Source of the DNA: Alphaproteobacteria bacterium
GTDB taxonomy: Bacteria > Pseudomonadota > Alphaproteobacteria > Micropepsales > Micropepsaceae
NCBI GenBank assembly: GCA_019247845.1
Contig: JAFBAL010000051.1
Span: 1-55,576 of the forward strand
Direction: 5' to 3'
DNA length: 55,576 bases
Shown here: positions 8,772 to 17,122 of the stretch, piece after piece
Layout: each line of letters starts with the position of its first letter
Position numbering within the stretch: the first letter of the stretch is position 1
The notes under the pieces: generated by a model
Told to the model about the DNA's origin: nothing
The model's input: the letters and a program-made list of their open reading frames with translations, nothing else
Databases searched by the model: none
Program-made: the position numbers and the translations under genes

Positions 8772-9062
8772 CTAGGCCATATCCTCACCGCCGCCGGCTT
8801 CGGGCGCCATCATCGGCTCTGCCGGCATGGCCGCGGCGGCCTTCGGAGCGGCGCGGCGCGACCCGCCGCGCTTCGCAGCGCGCTTGGCCTTCTTCGCCGG
8901 ACGCTTCGCGGCCGCGCGCTTTGCAGTCTTCTTCGCCTTCTTCGCGGCCTTGGCCTTGCGCTTGGGGGCCGCGCGGCGCGCCGACGATGCGCGGGCCTTC
9001 TTCGCGGCTTTGCGCTTGGCAGGCTTCGCTTTGGATTTCTTCTTGGCTTTCTTCTTCGCCAT
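8772..9062 (-). CDS. Lys/Ala-rich histone H1-like protein
   Basis: A 96-residue protein made almost entirely of Lys, Ala, Arg and Pro (MAKKKAKKKSKAKPAKRKAA and similar runs), ending in an acidic tail GGGEDMA. It has no hydrophobic core. This composition matches bacterial histone H1-like proteins, which bind DNA non-specifically and help compact the nucleoid. Such low-complexity genes give few reliable homologies, so the call is by composition. It converges with msrB and is 58 bp downstream of the coiled-coil membrane protein gene. Confidence 0.65.
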   Translation of the reverse strand: MAKKKAKKKSKAKPAKRKAAKKARASSARRAAPKRKAKAAKKAKKTAKRAAAKRPAKKAKRAAKRGGSRRAAPKAAAAMPAEPMMAPEAGGGEDMA

Positions 9063-9120
9063 GGCTCACTCCCTTGAATGGAATCGGGAGATTGCGCGCG
9101 AAGCAGGCGATGGGCAAGCG

Positions 9121-9645
9121 CTACTTGGCTTTGAGCGATTCCAGCGTCTTCAGGATCGCCTTCACGTCGTTGGTGAGAGCTTCCAGCCGCGCGGCCTGAA
9201 GACGTTCGTGCGTCTCGTCGTCCTCGTCGTCGCCGCGATCGATGTCGCCGATGTCTTCCTGGATGTCCTCGACGTCTTCCTTCAGGTCCTCGACGTTCTC
9301 GCCGAGCTCCTCGACGTTCTCCCCCAGCTCTTCGACGTTCTCGCCCAGCTCCTCGATGTCCTCCTGGATGTCGCCGACGTCCTCCTCGACGACCTTCAGG
9401 CTCGCGCTCTGCCGGTTGACGCTCATCTGGATGAAGATCGCCAGATAGATCGCCTCCAGCGACACCACGTTGGTCAGGATCGCGAACATCAGGCTCCACG
9501 ACACCAGGCCGAGCATCGACACCGCGAAGAAGGCGACGAAGGCGACCGTATGCAGCGCCAGCGACGCCGGCGAGCCGATCCAGACGATGACCCGCTCGAT
9601 GCCCTTGAGCGCGTCCTCAGGCTCTGGCGTGCTTGTGGTCGACAT
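9121..9645 (-). CDS. Membrane-anchored protein with repeated acidic coiled coil
   Basis: A 174-residue protein. After a short cytoplasmic start (MSTTSTPEPEDALKGIERV) come two membrane helices, the second running into VSLEAIYLAIFIQMSVNRQS. An acidic coiled coil follows, with ELGENVE heptads repeated three times and flanking EDVGDIQED/EDVEDIQED units. At the DNA level these are nearly identical 21-bp tandem repeats around 9290-9360. The tail ends in a Leu/Ala amphipathic helix. I do not recognise a characterised family. It may oligomerise at the inner membrane. The start at 9645 omits 19 upstream in-frame codons that lack a good ribosome binding site. Confidence 0.65.
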   Translation of the reverse strand: MSTTSTPEPEDALKGIERVIVWIGSPASLALHTVAFVAFFAVSMLGLVSWSLMFAILTNVVSLEAIYLAIFIQMSVNRQSASLKVVEEDVGDIQEDIEELGENVEELGENVEELGENVEDLKEDVEDIQEDIGDIDRGDDEDDETHERLQAARLEALTNDVKAILKTLESLKAK

Positions 9646-9757
9646 GGCGGATGGGCTTCCGGGGAACTCGGCCCCAATGAGCCCGTTGCCCAAGAAAATC
9701 AAGCCCGCCCGCGCATGAACTCGCGGTCACGGATCGACGGCCGCGCATCGGACTCCG

Positions 9758-12073
9758 TCAGGGACGGGCCGGCGGCGCATCGGCGAGATAGGTCGCATAG
9801 ATCCATCCCTCGGATGCCTTCGCACCGCTGAGCTTCACCCTGACCCAGTTGCCGTGGCGCTCCAGCGAGGCGAGCGCGGTGGCCTTGGGCAGGGTCGCCA
9901 CGATATCGGCGGTCTTCGACGGACCGCTGCGCACGTTCGCCGATTTGAGGACCGTGACCATATGGGCGGACGCCGCCGCCGCGGGCCTGGCGGTGGCGGC
10001 GGCGACCGCGGCAGGCGGGGCCGTGGGCGCGATCCAGTCCATCGGCGAGCCGTAGAGATAGAACATCACGGCGAGCGCCGAGACGGCGCCCACCAGGGTC
10101 ACGTCGCGGATGGTGCGCCGCGCGCTCAGCGCCTTGCGCTCCTCGCGCTCGGCCGCTTCGGCCTCGGCCTTCCACTCGTGCTCGGCCTTCTGCATCGTCA
10201 GCCGCGCCTCGGCGGTCCAGCGCTCGCGGGCATGCTCGCTGTCCAGCGTGAGCTGCGCGATCTCCTGCTCGCGGGTGGCGAGCAGCGCTTGGAGGTGACC
10301 GAAGTCGCGGCGCAGCTGCTTGATGTCGTCGCTGTCGCCGCGTTTCAGCAGCGCCTCGGCATGGGCGCGGAACTGGTCGCGCTCGGCCTCCAGCTCCTTG
10401 ATGCGCTTGGCGTTGCGGGCGAGCTGAACCTGACTCTGGTTCTGGATCTCGGCCTCGAGCGTCTGCAGGCGCTGGGTCTCTTCGCGCTTCGATTCGGCGA
10501 GCTTCGCCGCCAGCGCGGCGTCCGACGTGGCGCGCCAGTCGGCCTTGGCCTGCTCCAGCACCTGGCCCGCATCGCGCCGGCTCTGATCCAGCGCCGTCTG
10601 CGCGTCGCGCCGGGTTTGCTCCAGCCTCGCGCGCGCATCGGCGGTGGCCTGCTCCATCTGGGCGCCGGCTTTCGCGAGCCCGCGCTCGCCTTCGGCGACC
10701 TCGCTTTCGAGACGGCCGATCTGGCTTTCGAGGCGGCGAATCTCGTCTTCATGGGCGCCGAGCGTATCGGCGCGCGCGGTCTGCGCATCCAGCCGCGCCT
10801 GGATATCGGCGATGTCGCCTTCGCGATCGGCGATGGCGCTGTTGACGCAGGCGATCGCGTCGCGAAGACGCTCGACCTCGGCTTCCAGCTCGCGGACGCG
10901 TCCCGCGGCTTCGTTTTCGGCCCGGCCCTGCGCGCGCTCGAACTGCGCCTTGGCCTCGGACAGCGCGCGCTCCGAGCGCTCTTGCCACTGGGCGCGGGCA
11001 TCGGCCAGCTCGCGGCTTTCGCGGTCGCGCCAGGCGCCCTCGGCCTTGGCGAGCTTGCTCGCGCTGTCGCGCTGCCAGGTTTCGCGCGACCGGACGAGCT
11101 CCTCTTCCTGCGCGGCGAGCGCCTTCTTCAGGCGCTGCACCTCGTCGCGCAGGCGCTTGCGCTCGGCTTCGTCGCCGCGCTCGCGCGCGCTTTCGGCGGC
11201 GCCGCGCGTCCTGGCGCGGTCGAGCTGCGCCTGAATCTCCGCCAGGGCCTCGGCGGCGGTCGCCTCGGTTTCGGCCAGCGCCTTCGCCGCGCGCGCCTCC
11301 GCCTCGGCCAGCAGCTTGACCGCGCGCGCGTCGGCATCGGCCACCGCTCTGGCCGCGCGCGCCTCCGCCTCGGCCAGCAGCTTGACCGTGCGCGCATCGG
11401 CCTTGGCCGCGTCGTCCTTGGCGGCATCCTTGGCGGCGTGTCCGGCACGCGTCTGCGCCCGCTCGCGTTCGAGCATGTCGGCGGCGAGCTTCGAGCTGGC
11501 GGCAAGCTGGTCCTGCAGCTCCCGCTCGAAGCGGCCGCGCGCCGCGACGATCTCCGCTTCGCGCTCGGCCAGCGCGGCCTTGGCGTCGGCGAGTTCGGCA
11601 CGCAGCCGGGCGAGCTCGCCATCGTCGCCCGCGACGCGTGCCTTCGACGCCGCCTGCTTCTGGGTCACGGCCGGCGGCGGCACGGCGGTGCCGGTCGACG
11701 ACACGGGATAATCGATCAGCGCCAGCGTCCCGCCGTCGCCGCCGTCGAGGCTGACGATGCGGATGCCCAGCGTGCAGAACTCGGCGGCGCCCTTGGGCGG
11801 CAGATAGGCGAGCCCGTCCAGCTCGTCCGACATCAGCGACCAGGAGCGGTCGCCGTTGTTGTGGCCGCGCGTCAGCCTTCCGCGCGGCGGCAGGCGCTCG
11901 ACCCGCAGCGACAGGCGGCCGTGCTTGCGATAGGGCGCGATCAGGGGCGCGAGGTCGAGGGCGACGGGACGCGGGGCCGCGTCGTCGTCCTCCATGCTGC
12001 GCATCACCGCATCGGCGACGATCGCCTCGGTTGCGCCCGACCTCTTCGCATATCCGGTGCCGCGTTGCGCCAT
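9758..12073 (-). CDS. Large coiled-coil protein with one membrane helix and a C-terminal SH3 domain
   Basis: A 771-residue protein with four parts. Residues 1-130 form a globular domain with LSLRVERLPPRGRLTRGHNN and a SWSLMSDELDGLAYLPP segment, resembling the beta-sandwich units seen in large adhesins. About 150-640 is an uninterrupted Ala/Glu/Arg coiled coil, including repeated KLLAEAEARAA units. About 648-665 is a single membrane helix. About 690-765 is a bacterial SH3 domain (SANVRSGPSKTADIVATLPK ... GNWVRVKLSG). The SH3 domain would lie in the periplasm if the coiled coil is cytoplasmic, suggesting a link between cell wall and a cytoplasmic scaffold. No named family was recognised. Confidence 0.75.
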   Translation of the reverse strand: MAQRGTGYAKRSGATEAIVADAVMRSMEDDDAAPRPVALDLAPLIAPYRKHGRLSLRVERLPPRGRLTRGHNNGDRSWSLMSDELDGLAYLPPKGAAEFCTLGIRIVSLDGGDGGTLALIDYPVSSTGTAVPPPAVTQKQAASKARVAGDDGELARLRAELADAKAALAEREAEIVAARGRFERELQDQLAASSKLAADMLERERAQTRAGHAAKDAAKDDAAKADARTVKLLAEAEARAARAVADADARAVKLLAEAEARAAKALAETEATAAEALAEIQAQLDRARTRGAAESARERGDEAERKRLRDEVQRLKKALAAQEEELVRSRETWQRDSASKLAKAEGAWRDRESRELADARAQWQERSERALSEAKAQFERAQGRAENEAAGRVRELEAEVERLRDAIACVNSAIADREGDIADIQARLDAQTARADTLGAHEDEIRRLESQIGRLESEVAEGERGLAKAGAQMEQATADARARLEQTRRDAQTALDQSRRDAGQVLEQAKADWRATSDAALAAKLAESKREETQRLQTLEAEIQNQSQVQLARNAKRIKELEAERDQFRAHAEALLKRGDSDDIKQLRRDFGHLQALLATREQEIAQLTLDSEHARERWTAEARLTMQKAEHEWKAEAEAAEREERKALSARRTIRDVTLVGAVSALAVMFYLYGSPMDWIAPTAPPAAVAAATARPAAAASAHMVTVLKSANVRSGPSKTADIVATLPKATALASLERHGNWVRVKLSGAKASEGWIYATYLADAPPARP

Positions 12074-12144
12074 CGCGCCTCATCCCACTGAGAGGACGAG
12101 TTTCGCACCTCTCGCGTATTCAGAGGCCTTATGCAGGGCGGCCG

Positions 12145-12175
12145 AATTGATTCAATTTTTCCGTAGGCGGCCTAC
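12145..12175. promoter_or_regulatory. Two palindromes in a divergent promoter region
   Basis: AATTGATTCAATT (12145-12157) and GTAGGCGGCCTAC (12163-12175) are perfect palindromes whose centres are 18 bp apart. They sit in the 234-bp gap between the minus-strand coiled-coil gene (start 12073) and the plus-strand repeat protein (start 12308). A further GCCGC-GGAAA-GCGGC hairpin flanked by A and T runs is at 12221-12244. They are candidate operator sites; no regulator is identified. Confidence 0.45.
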
Positions 12176-12307
12176 AGAATCTGCAGCCCTGCGGAAAGTT
12201 TTGCCGATGGGATGGATGAAAAAGCCGCGGAAAGCGGCGCTTTTGCGCCTGGCCCGAGCCTTGCTCTCCATGTCAGGCAACGAAACGCGCTTTCCACGGG
12301 GAACGCC

Positions 12308-12862
12308 ATGACGCTTCACACTTCCAACTTTTCCATGCTCACCGCCAGCGGCGCGGCCCAGGCCCCGCACGATCTCTCCGGCAGCAAGATCGGCACCGTG
12401 CACAGCTCGAAGCACGGCGACGGCACCTTCCAGCGCACCTTCGAGGAGGTGAACGGCCAGAAGACGATCGACAAGACGGTCACCTTCGCCGACGGCACGA
12501 CCAAGACCAAGGAGCTGGTCGTCACGCTCAACGACGACGGCTCGAAGACCATCACCAAGACCAATGCCAACGGCAAGGTCTCGACCATCAACGAGATGAA
12601 GGTCGACAACGGCGACGGCACCTTCTCGCTGACGAAAGAGATCACCAACGCCAAGGGCAACACGACCGAGGTTTCCGGCACGATCAGCCGCTCGAACGGC
12701 GAGGTCGACAAGAGCCTGACGATGACCAATTCCAAGGGCGAGGTCGAGACGCTGAACCGCCAGACGGTCAAGGACGGTCAGGTCGTCACCCACACCGCCA
12801 CGGGCACCGGCTATGGCGGCCAGGCGATCGACAACGAATCGACCTGGACGACGTTCGTTTAG
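12308..12862 (+). CDS. Short-repeat beta-rich protein of unknown function
   Basis: A 184-residue hydrophilic protein with no signal peptide or membrane segment. From about residue 35 it repeats a short unit of alternating Thr/Lys/Val strands joined by Asn/Asp-Gly turns (FADGTTK, NDDGSKT, NANGKVS, GDGTFS, NAKGNTT, RSNGEVD, NSKGEVE), so a beta-roll or hairpin stack is likely. The ATG at 12308 was chosen because GGGGAA precedes it and the repeat region starts soon after; a longer frame from 12212 lies in the likely leader. Its highly regular codon use suggests high expression. No family was recognised. Confidence 0.65.
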   Translation: MTLHTSNFSMLTASGAAQAPHDLSGSKIGTVHSSKHGDGTFQRTFEEVNGQKTIDKTVTFADGTTKTKELVVTLNDDGSKTITKTNANGKVSTINEMKVDNGDGTFSLTKEITNAKGNTTEVSGTISRSNGEVDKSLTMTNSKGEVETLNRQTVKDGQVVTHTATGTGYGGQAIDNESTWTTFV

Positions 12863-12876
12863 GAGTTCAGGAATTC

Positions 12877-12907
12877 ACGGGCGGCGGACCCTGTCTGCCG
12901 CCCGTTT
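12877..12907 (+). terminator. Rho-independent terminator after the repeat protein
   Basis: CGGGCGGC (12878-12885) and GCCGCCCG (12897-12904) form an 8-bp GC stem with an 11-base loop, followed by TTT. It lies 15 bp past the stop at 12862 and touches the end of the converging BrkB gene. Confidence 0.7.
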
Positions 12908-13800
12908 CATGCGTGGTGGCCGATCTCGGTCGCATGCGGGTCGATCGCCAGCTCGTCGCAATGCTGCTGGCTGCCGAAGGCGCAGGCATAGACCTTGGTG
13001 AACTCGGCCCCGAGCAGGAAGACCTGCGCCGAGTAGTAAACCCACATCAGAAGCAGGATCAGCCCGCCCGCGGCGCCGTAGGGTTTCGCGATGGCCGTGC
13101 TGCCCAGGAAATAGACGAGCAGGATCTGGCCCAGCTGGAACAGGGCGGCGGTGCCGATGGCGCCGAGGATGACGTCGCGCCACTGCAGGTCCTTGTTGGG
13201 CAGGACCTTGTAGATCGCGGCGAACAGCAGCGCCGCCAGCAGGAACGACACCGCGTTGTTGATCAGCGCCAGGCTGAACTGAGTGAAAGGCGTCTCGACG
13301 TCGATGACGTGCCTCAGCGCCGAGATGACGCTGCCGATCAGCATGGAGAAGACGAGCAGCACGCCGAGCGCCACGACGAGGGCGAGCGAGCGCGCCCGTC
13401 CGCGCAGCAATCTGGGCAGCACCGGGCCCTTGGGGGGCACGCGCCAGATCGCGTTCAGCGCGTCCTCCATCTCGCCGAAGACGCCGGACGCGGTGACGAT
13501 CAGTACGACGACGCCCACGATGCCGCTCAGGATCCCGCCCGAGGTGGCGCGCGCGTTGCGGATCGCGGCCTCGAGCAGCTTCACGCTGTCGTGACTCATG
13601 ATGTTGCCGAGCGCCTGGGTGATCGCCTCGCGCGCCTCGTCGCGGCCCATCACCAGACCCGCGATGGTCACGCAGATATAGAGCAGCGGCGCGATGGCGG
13701 TGACGAAATAGAATGCGATCGCGGCGCCGCGGGTCAGCGCCTCGTCGGCGATGAACGCGTCCAAACCGGCGCGGATAAGCTGCCAAAACCTGTTGAGCAT
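12907..13800 (-). CDS. YihY/BrkB family inner-membrane protein
   Basis: A 297-residue protein with about six membrane helices. Family features are visible: an N-terminal ALTRGAAIAFYFVTAIAPLL segment, the loop WRVPPKGPVLPRLLRGRARS, and the C-terminal LLMWVYYSAQVFLLGAEFT, a strongly conserved block in YihY/BrkB proteins. The family was once called RNase BN and is linked to serum resistance in Bordetella, but its transport role is unsettled. A His-containing tail ends the protein. It diverges from the AsmA gene, with only 23 bp between the annotated starts, so a promoter probably lies within the first codons of one of them. Confidence 0.9.
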   Translation of the reverse strand: MLNRFWQLIRAGLDAFIADEALTRGAAIAFYFVTAIAPLLYICVTIAGLVMGRDEAREAITQALGNIMSHDSVKLLEAAIRNARATSGGILSGIVGVVVLIVTASGVFGEMEDALNAIWRVPPKGPVLPRLLRGRARSLALVVALGVLLVFSMLIGSVISALRHVIDVETPFTQFSLALINNAVSFLLAALLFAAIYKVLPNKDLQWRDVILGAIGTAALFQLGQILLVYFLGSTAIAKPYGAAGGLILLLMWVYYSAQVFLLGAEFTKVYACAFGSQQHCDELAIDPHATEIGHHA

Positions 13801-13823
13801 GGAAGAAGCCGAACGACTCCGCG

Positions 13824-16040
13824 ATGGAAACGCGCGAGCGCGAGCTTCGTTGCCGAATTCGCGCTCTTTCCGAATGCATCCCCTTGGCGCGCAAAGCGTT
13901 TTTCTTTTTGAAACACTCGAGGCGCGGGCATTTGGCGACCGACCACCACCCCGGTCATCGCTCCATATGGGAGCGCGACGCAGACGCCTTCACGCGTCAC
14001 TGGCGGCGCTTGCGCGACCATGCGCAGGCGCGCTGGCAGCGCACCCGCTGGTCGTGGTCGCTTTTCTGGCGCTGGGCGGCGACCGTTTTCGTCGTGGTGC
14101 TCCTCTCCGCTGTCGCCTGGCTCTATTTCCTCGACTGGAACACGATGCGCGGGCCGGTCGGGCGCTATCTTTCGCACCGGCTGGGCCGCGAGGTGAAGAT
14201 CGAGGGCGACCTCAAGGTCCATCTCTTCACCTGGACGCCGAACCTCACCGCCGACCGCGTCACGGTCAGGAATCCCGATTGGGTGAGCAAGGACAAGCTC
14301 GCCGCCGATATCGGGCGCTTCGCGATCGCGATCGAGCTGAAGCCGCTGCTGTTCCGCGGCAAGACGATCCTGCCTTACGTGACCTTCGACAAGGCCAGCG
14401 TCCTCGTCGTGCGCGACCTGAGCGGCCGCACCAATTGGGAGCTCGGCAAGTCGAAGGACGGCTTCGACCTGCCGCCGATCCGGCGCTTCACCGTCAGCGA
14501 CGGCCACGTCACCATCGACGACGCGGTGCGCAAGATGCATTTCGAGGGCACCGTCAATTCGAACGAGACCCGCGGCGCCGGCGACCGCGCCTTCCAGCTC
14601 ACCGGCGACGGCACGCTGAACCGCAACAAGTTCACCGCCGACGTCCATGGCGGCGCGCTGCTGAACGTCGATTCCAGCAAGCCGTATCGCTTCGCGGCCG
14701 ACGTCCATTCGGGGTCCACCCATATCGCCGCCGACGGCGCGATCACGCGCCCGTTCCACTTCGGCCAGTTCGGCGCCAAGGTCACGTTCGAGGGCGCGAG
14801 CATGGCCGACCTTTATTACGTGACGGGGTTGGTGCTGCCGCCGTCGCCGCCCTATCGGCTGGAGTCGACGCTGACCCGCGACGGCGAAATCTATCGTTTC
14901 GAGAAGATGCACGGCGTGGTCGGCCAGTCCGACCTGGCGGGCGACATGATGGTCAATGCCGGCCAGACGCCGACCTATCTGCAGGCCAGGCTCGGCTCGC
15001 AGCGCCTGCGCTTCGTCGATCTGGGCCCGTTCATCGGCGCCAGGCCCGCCGCGAGCAGCGCGAAAGGCCTGCCGCCCGCGAAGCCTGCGGCGCCGGCGGC
15101 GAGCGCCTTCCTGCTGCCCGACACGCCGCTCAACGTCGACCGCGTGCGCCAGATGAATGCCGACGTCACCTATGACGCGGCGAAGGTGGAATCGCAGGAC
15201 TTCCCCTTGCGCGATTTCCACATGCACCTGCTGCTCGACAACGGCGTGATGACCTTCAACCCGCTGACCTTCGGCTTCGCCCGCGGCAAGCTCTCGGGCA
15301 GGATCCAGGTCGACGCGCGGCAGGCGACGCCGGTGACCGACCTCGACGCCCGGCTGACCAACCTTCAGCTCGCGCAGTTCATGAAGGAGACGCCGCCGCC
15401 GGTCGAAGGCACGCTGGAGGCGCGCGCCAAGCTGCATGCCGTGGGCAACTCCATCCACAAGGCGGCGAGCCATGCGTCGGGCGCGGTCACCTTCGTGGTG
15501 CCCAGCGGCCGGTTGCGAAAATCCTTCGCCGAGCTCACCGGCATCGACGTGCTGAACGGCGTCGGCCTGCTGATCGCGGGCGACAAGAGCGACACCGACC
15601 TGCGCTGCGCCGTCGTCAAGTTCGGCGCCCGCGACGGCACCCTCCAGTCCGAGCAGCTCGTCGTCGATACCGACCCGGTCAAGATCACCGGCAAAGGCAG
15701 CATCAACCTCCGGGACGAGACCATGGCGCTGGAGGTGAAGGGCGAGCCCAAGGAATTCCGCATCGGCCGTATCCGCGCGCCGATCACGGTCGGCGGGCCG
15801 TGGGACCGTCCCAGCGTCGGCATCAAGGCGTCCGGCGCGCTGGCGCAAGGCGGCATCGCCGCTGCGCTCGGCCTGATCAACCCCTTCGCGGCGATCCTGG
15901 CCTTCGTCGATCCGGGCCTGGCCAAGGACGCGAACTGCGCCGCGCTGACCAGCGGGGCGGCCAAAGGCGCGGCGCCGGTCAAGCCCGTCAAGGCCAAGCA
16001 TCCCGCTCGCGTCAAACCTGCCAAGCGCACGCGGCATTGA
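13824..16040 (+). CDS. AsmA family protein
   Basis: A protein of up to 738 residues. A single membrane helix (WAATVFVVVLLSAVAWLYFL, about residues 84-103) anchors a long periplasmic beta-rich region. The AsmA N-terminal landmark is GREVKIEGDLKVHLF...PNLTADRVTV, and the AsmA_2 C-terminal region includes GTLEARAKLHAVGNSIHKAA. AsmA-like proteins are bridge-like lipid transporters between inner and outer membranes. The start is uncertain: the ATG at 13824 gives ~80 basic residues before the helix and leaves almost no room for a promoter, and a TTG at 13932 is an alternative. The basic Lys/Arg/Pro tail (ends AKRTRH) is unusual. Confidence 0.85.
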   Translation: METRERELRCRIRALSECIPLARKAFFFLKHSRRGHLATDHHPGHRSIWERDADAFTRHWRRLRDHAQARWQRTRWSWSLFWRWAATVFVVVLLSAVAWLYFLDWNTMRGPVGRYLSHRLGREVKIEGDLKVHLFTWTPNLTADRVTVRNPDWVSKDKLAADIGRFAIAIELKPLLFRGKTILPYVTFDKASVLVVRDLSGRTNWELGKSKDGFDLPPIRRFTVSDGHVTIDDAVRKMHFEGTVNSNETRGAGDRAFQLTGDGTLNRNKFTADVHGGALLNVDSSKPYRFAADVHSGSTHIAADGAITRPFHFGQFGAKVTFEGASMADLYYVTGLVLPPSPPYRLESTLTRDGEIYRFEKMHGVVGQSDLAGDMMVNAGQTPTYLQARLGSQRLRFVDLGPFIGARPAASSAKGLPPAKPAAPAASAFLLPDTPLNVDRVRQMNADVTYDAAKVESQDFPLRDFHMHLLLDNGVMTFNPLTFGFARGKLSGRIQVDARQATPVTDLDARLTNLQLAQFMKETPPPVEGTLEARAKLHAVGNSIHKAASHASGAVTFVVPSGRLRKSFAELTGIDVLNGVGLLIAGDKSDTDLRCAVVKFGARDGTLQSEQLVVDTDPVKITGKGSINLRDETMALEVKGEPKEFRIGRIRAPITVGGPWDRPSVGIKASGALAQGGIAAALGLINPFAAILAFVDPGLAKDANCAALTSGAAKGAAPVKPVKAKHPARVKPAKRTRH

Positions 16041-16066
16041 TGCGACGGCGACGGGGGCCTTAACTC

Positions 16067-17122
16067 GTGGCGATGCCCAAGCCTGAAAACGTGCTCTGCC
16101 CGTCGCCTGCCGGTCTCTATTGCGAGCCGGGGGATTTCTACGTCGATCCGGTTCGTCCGGTGGCGCGCGCGGTCATCACCCATGGCCATTCCGACCATGC
16201 GCGCTCGGGCCACGGCACGGTGCTGGCGACGGAAGAGACGCTCGCCATCATGGCCGAGCGCTATGGCGAGAATTTCGCGCAGAAGACCGAAGTGCTGCGC
16301 TATGGCGAGACGGTGTCGCGCAGCGGCGTCGACGTCACGCTCGTGCCGGCAGGGCACATCCTGGGCTCGGCGCAGGCGGTGGTGCGGGCCAAGGGCTTCA
16401 CCGTCGTGGTCTCGGGCGACTACAAGCGGCGCAAGGATGCGACCTGCGCGGCGTTCGAGCCCGTGCCGTGCGACGTCTTCGTCACCGAGGCCACCTTCGG
16501 CATTCCGGTGTTCTGCTTCCCCGAGGACGGCGACGAGATCGCGCGGCTGACGAAGTCGCTGGCCCAGTTCCCCGAGCGCACGCATATGGTCGGCGCCTAT
16601 TCGCTGGGCAAGGCGCAGCGCGTGATCATGCTGCTGCGCGCCGCGGGCTACGACAGGACGATCCATGTGCACGGCTCGGTCGAGGGATTGAACGCGCTGT
16701 ACGAACGCTTCGGCGTCAAGCTCGGCGCGATCGAGCCCGCGACCGTCGACAAGTCCAAGAAGAAGGATTTCGCGGGCGCGGTGGTGATCGCGCCGCCCTC
16801 GGCCATCGACGACAAGTGGTCCAGGCGCTTCAACGATCCGCTGCCGGCCTTCGCCTCGGGCTGGATGCGCGTGCGCGCGCGGGCCCGCCAGCGCCAGGTC
16901 GAGCTGCCGCTGGTGATCTCGGACCATGCCGACTGGAACGAGCTCACGACGACCATCAAGGAGGTCGCGCCCGGCGAGGTGTGGATCACGCACGGGGGCG
17001 AGGATGCGCTGCTGCGCTGGTCGGAGCTGAACGGCATCAAGGCGCGCGCGCTGTCGCTGGTCGGTTACGACGATGACGAGGGTGAAGGCCAGGTCGCGAG
17101 CCGCGGCGAGGCCGCAGGCTGA
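16067..17122 (+). CDS. Ligase-associated DNA exonuclease (metallo-beta-lactamase/beta-CASP fold)
   Basis: A 351-residue nuclease of the SNM1/Artemis-like type that occurs next to bacterial ATP-dependent DNA ligases. The zinc motif HxHxDH is intact (H39, H41, D43, H44 in THGHSDHA), and later motifs include VPAGHILGSAQAVV, VVSGDYKRRKD and SDHADWNEL. It presumably trims DNA ends before sealing. Start GTG at 16067 or ATG at 16073. Its stop overlaps the ligase start (TGATG), so the two are translationally coupled. The Lhr-like helicase and the phosphoesterase that usually complete this repair set are not downstream here. Confidence 0.93.
   Translation: MAMPKPENVLCPSPAGLYCEPGDFYVDPVRPVARAVITHGHSDHARSGHGTVLATEETLAIMAERYGENFAQKTEVLRYGETVSRSGVDVTLVPAGHILGSAQAVVRAKGFTVVVSGDYKRRKDATCAAFEPVPCDVFVTEATFGIPVFCFPEDGDEIARLTKSLAQFPERTHMVGAYSLGKAQRVIMLLRAAGYDRTIHVHGSVEGLNALYERFGVKLGAIEPATVDKSKKKDFAGAVVIAPPSAIDDKWSRRFNDPLPAFASGWMRVRARARQRQVELPLVISDHADWNELTTTIKEVAPGEVWITHGGEDALLRWSELNGIKARALSLVGYDDDEGEGQVASRGEAAG

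Noticed and set aside
9290..9360. Possible CRISPR or minisatellite array
   Set aside because: The 21-bp repeats encode in-frame coiled-coil heptads and have no spacers.
12221..12244. GCCGC-GGAAA-GCGGC hairpin with A and T runs as a terminator
   Set aside because: It lies upstream of both divergent genes, where no transcript should end. It could be a leader structure, so it is only mentioned within the regulatory feature.
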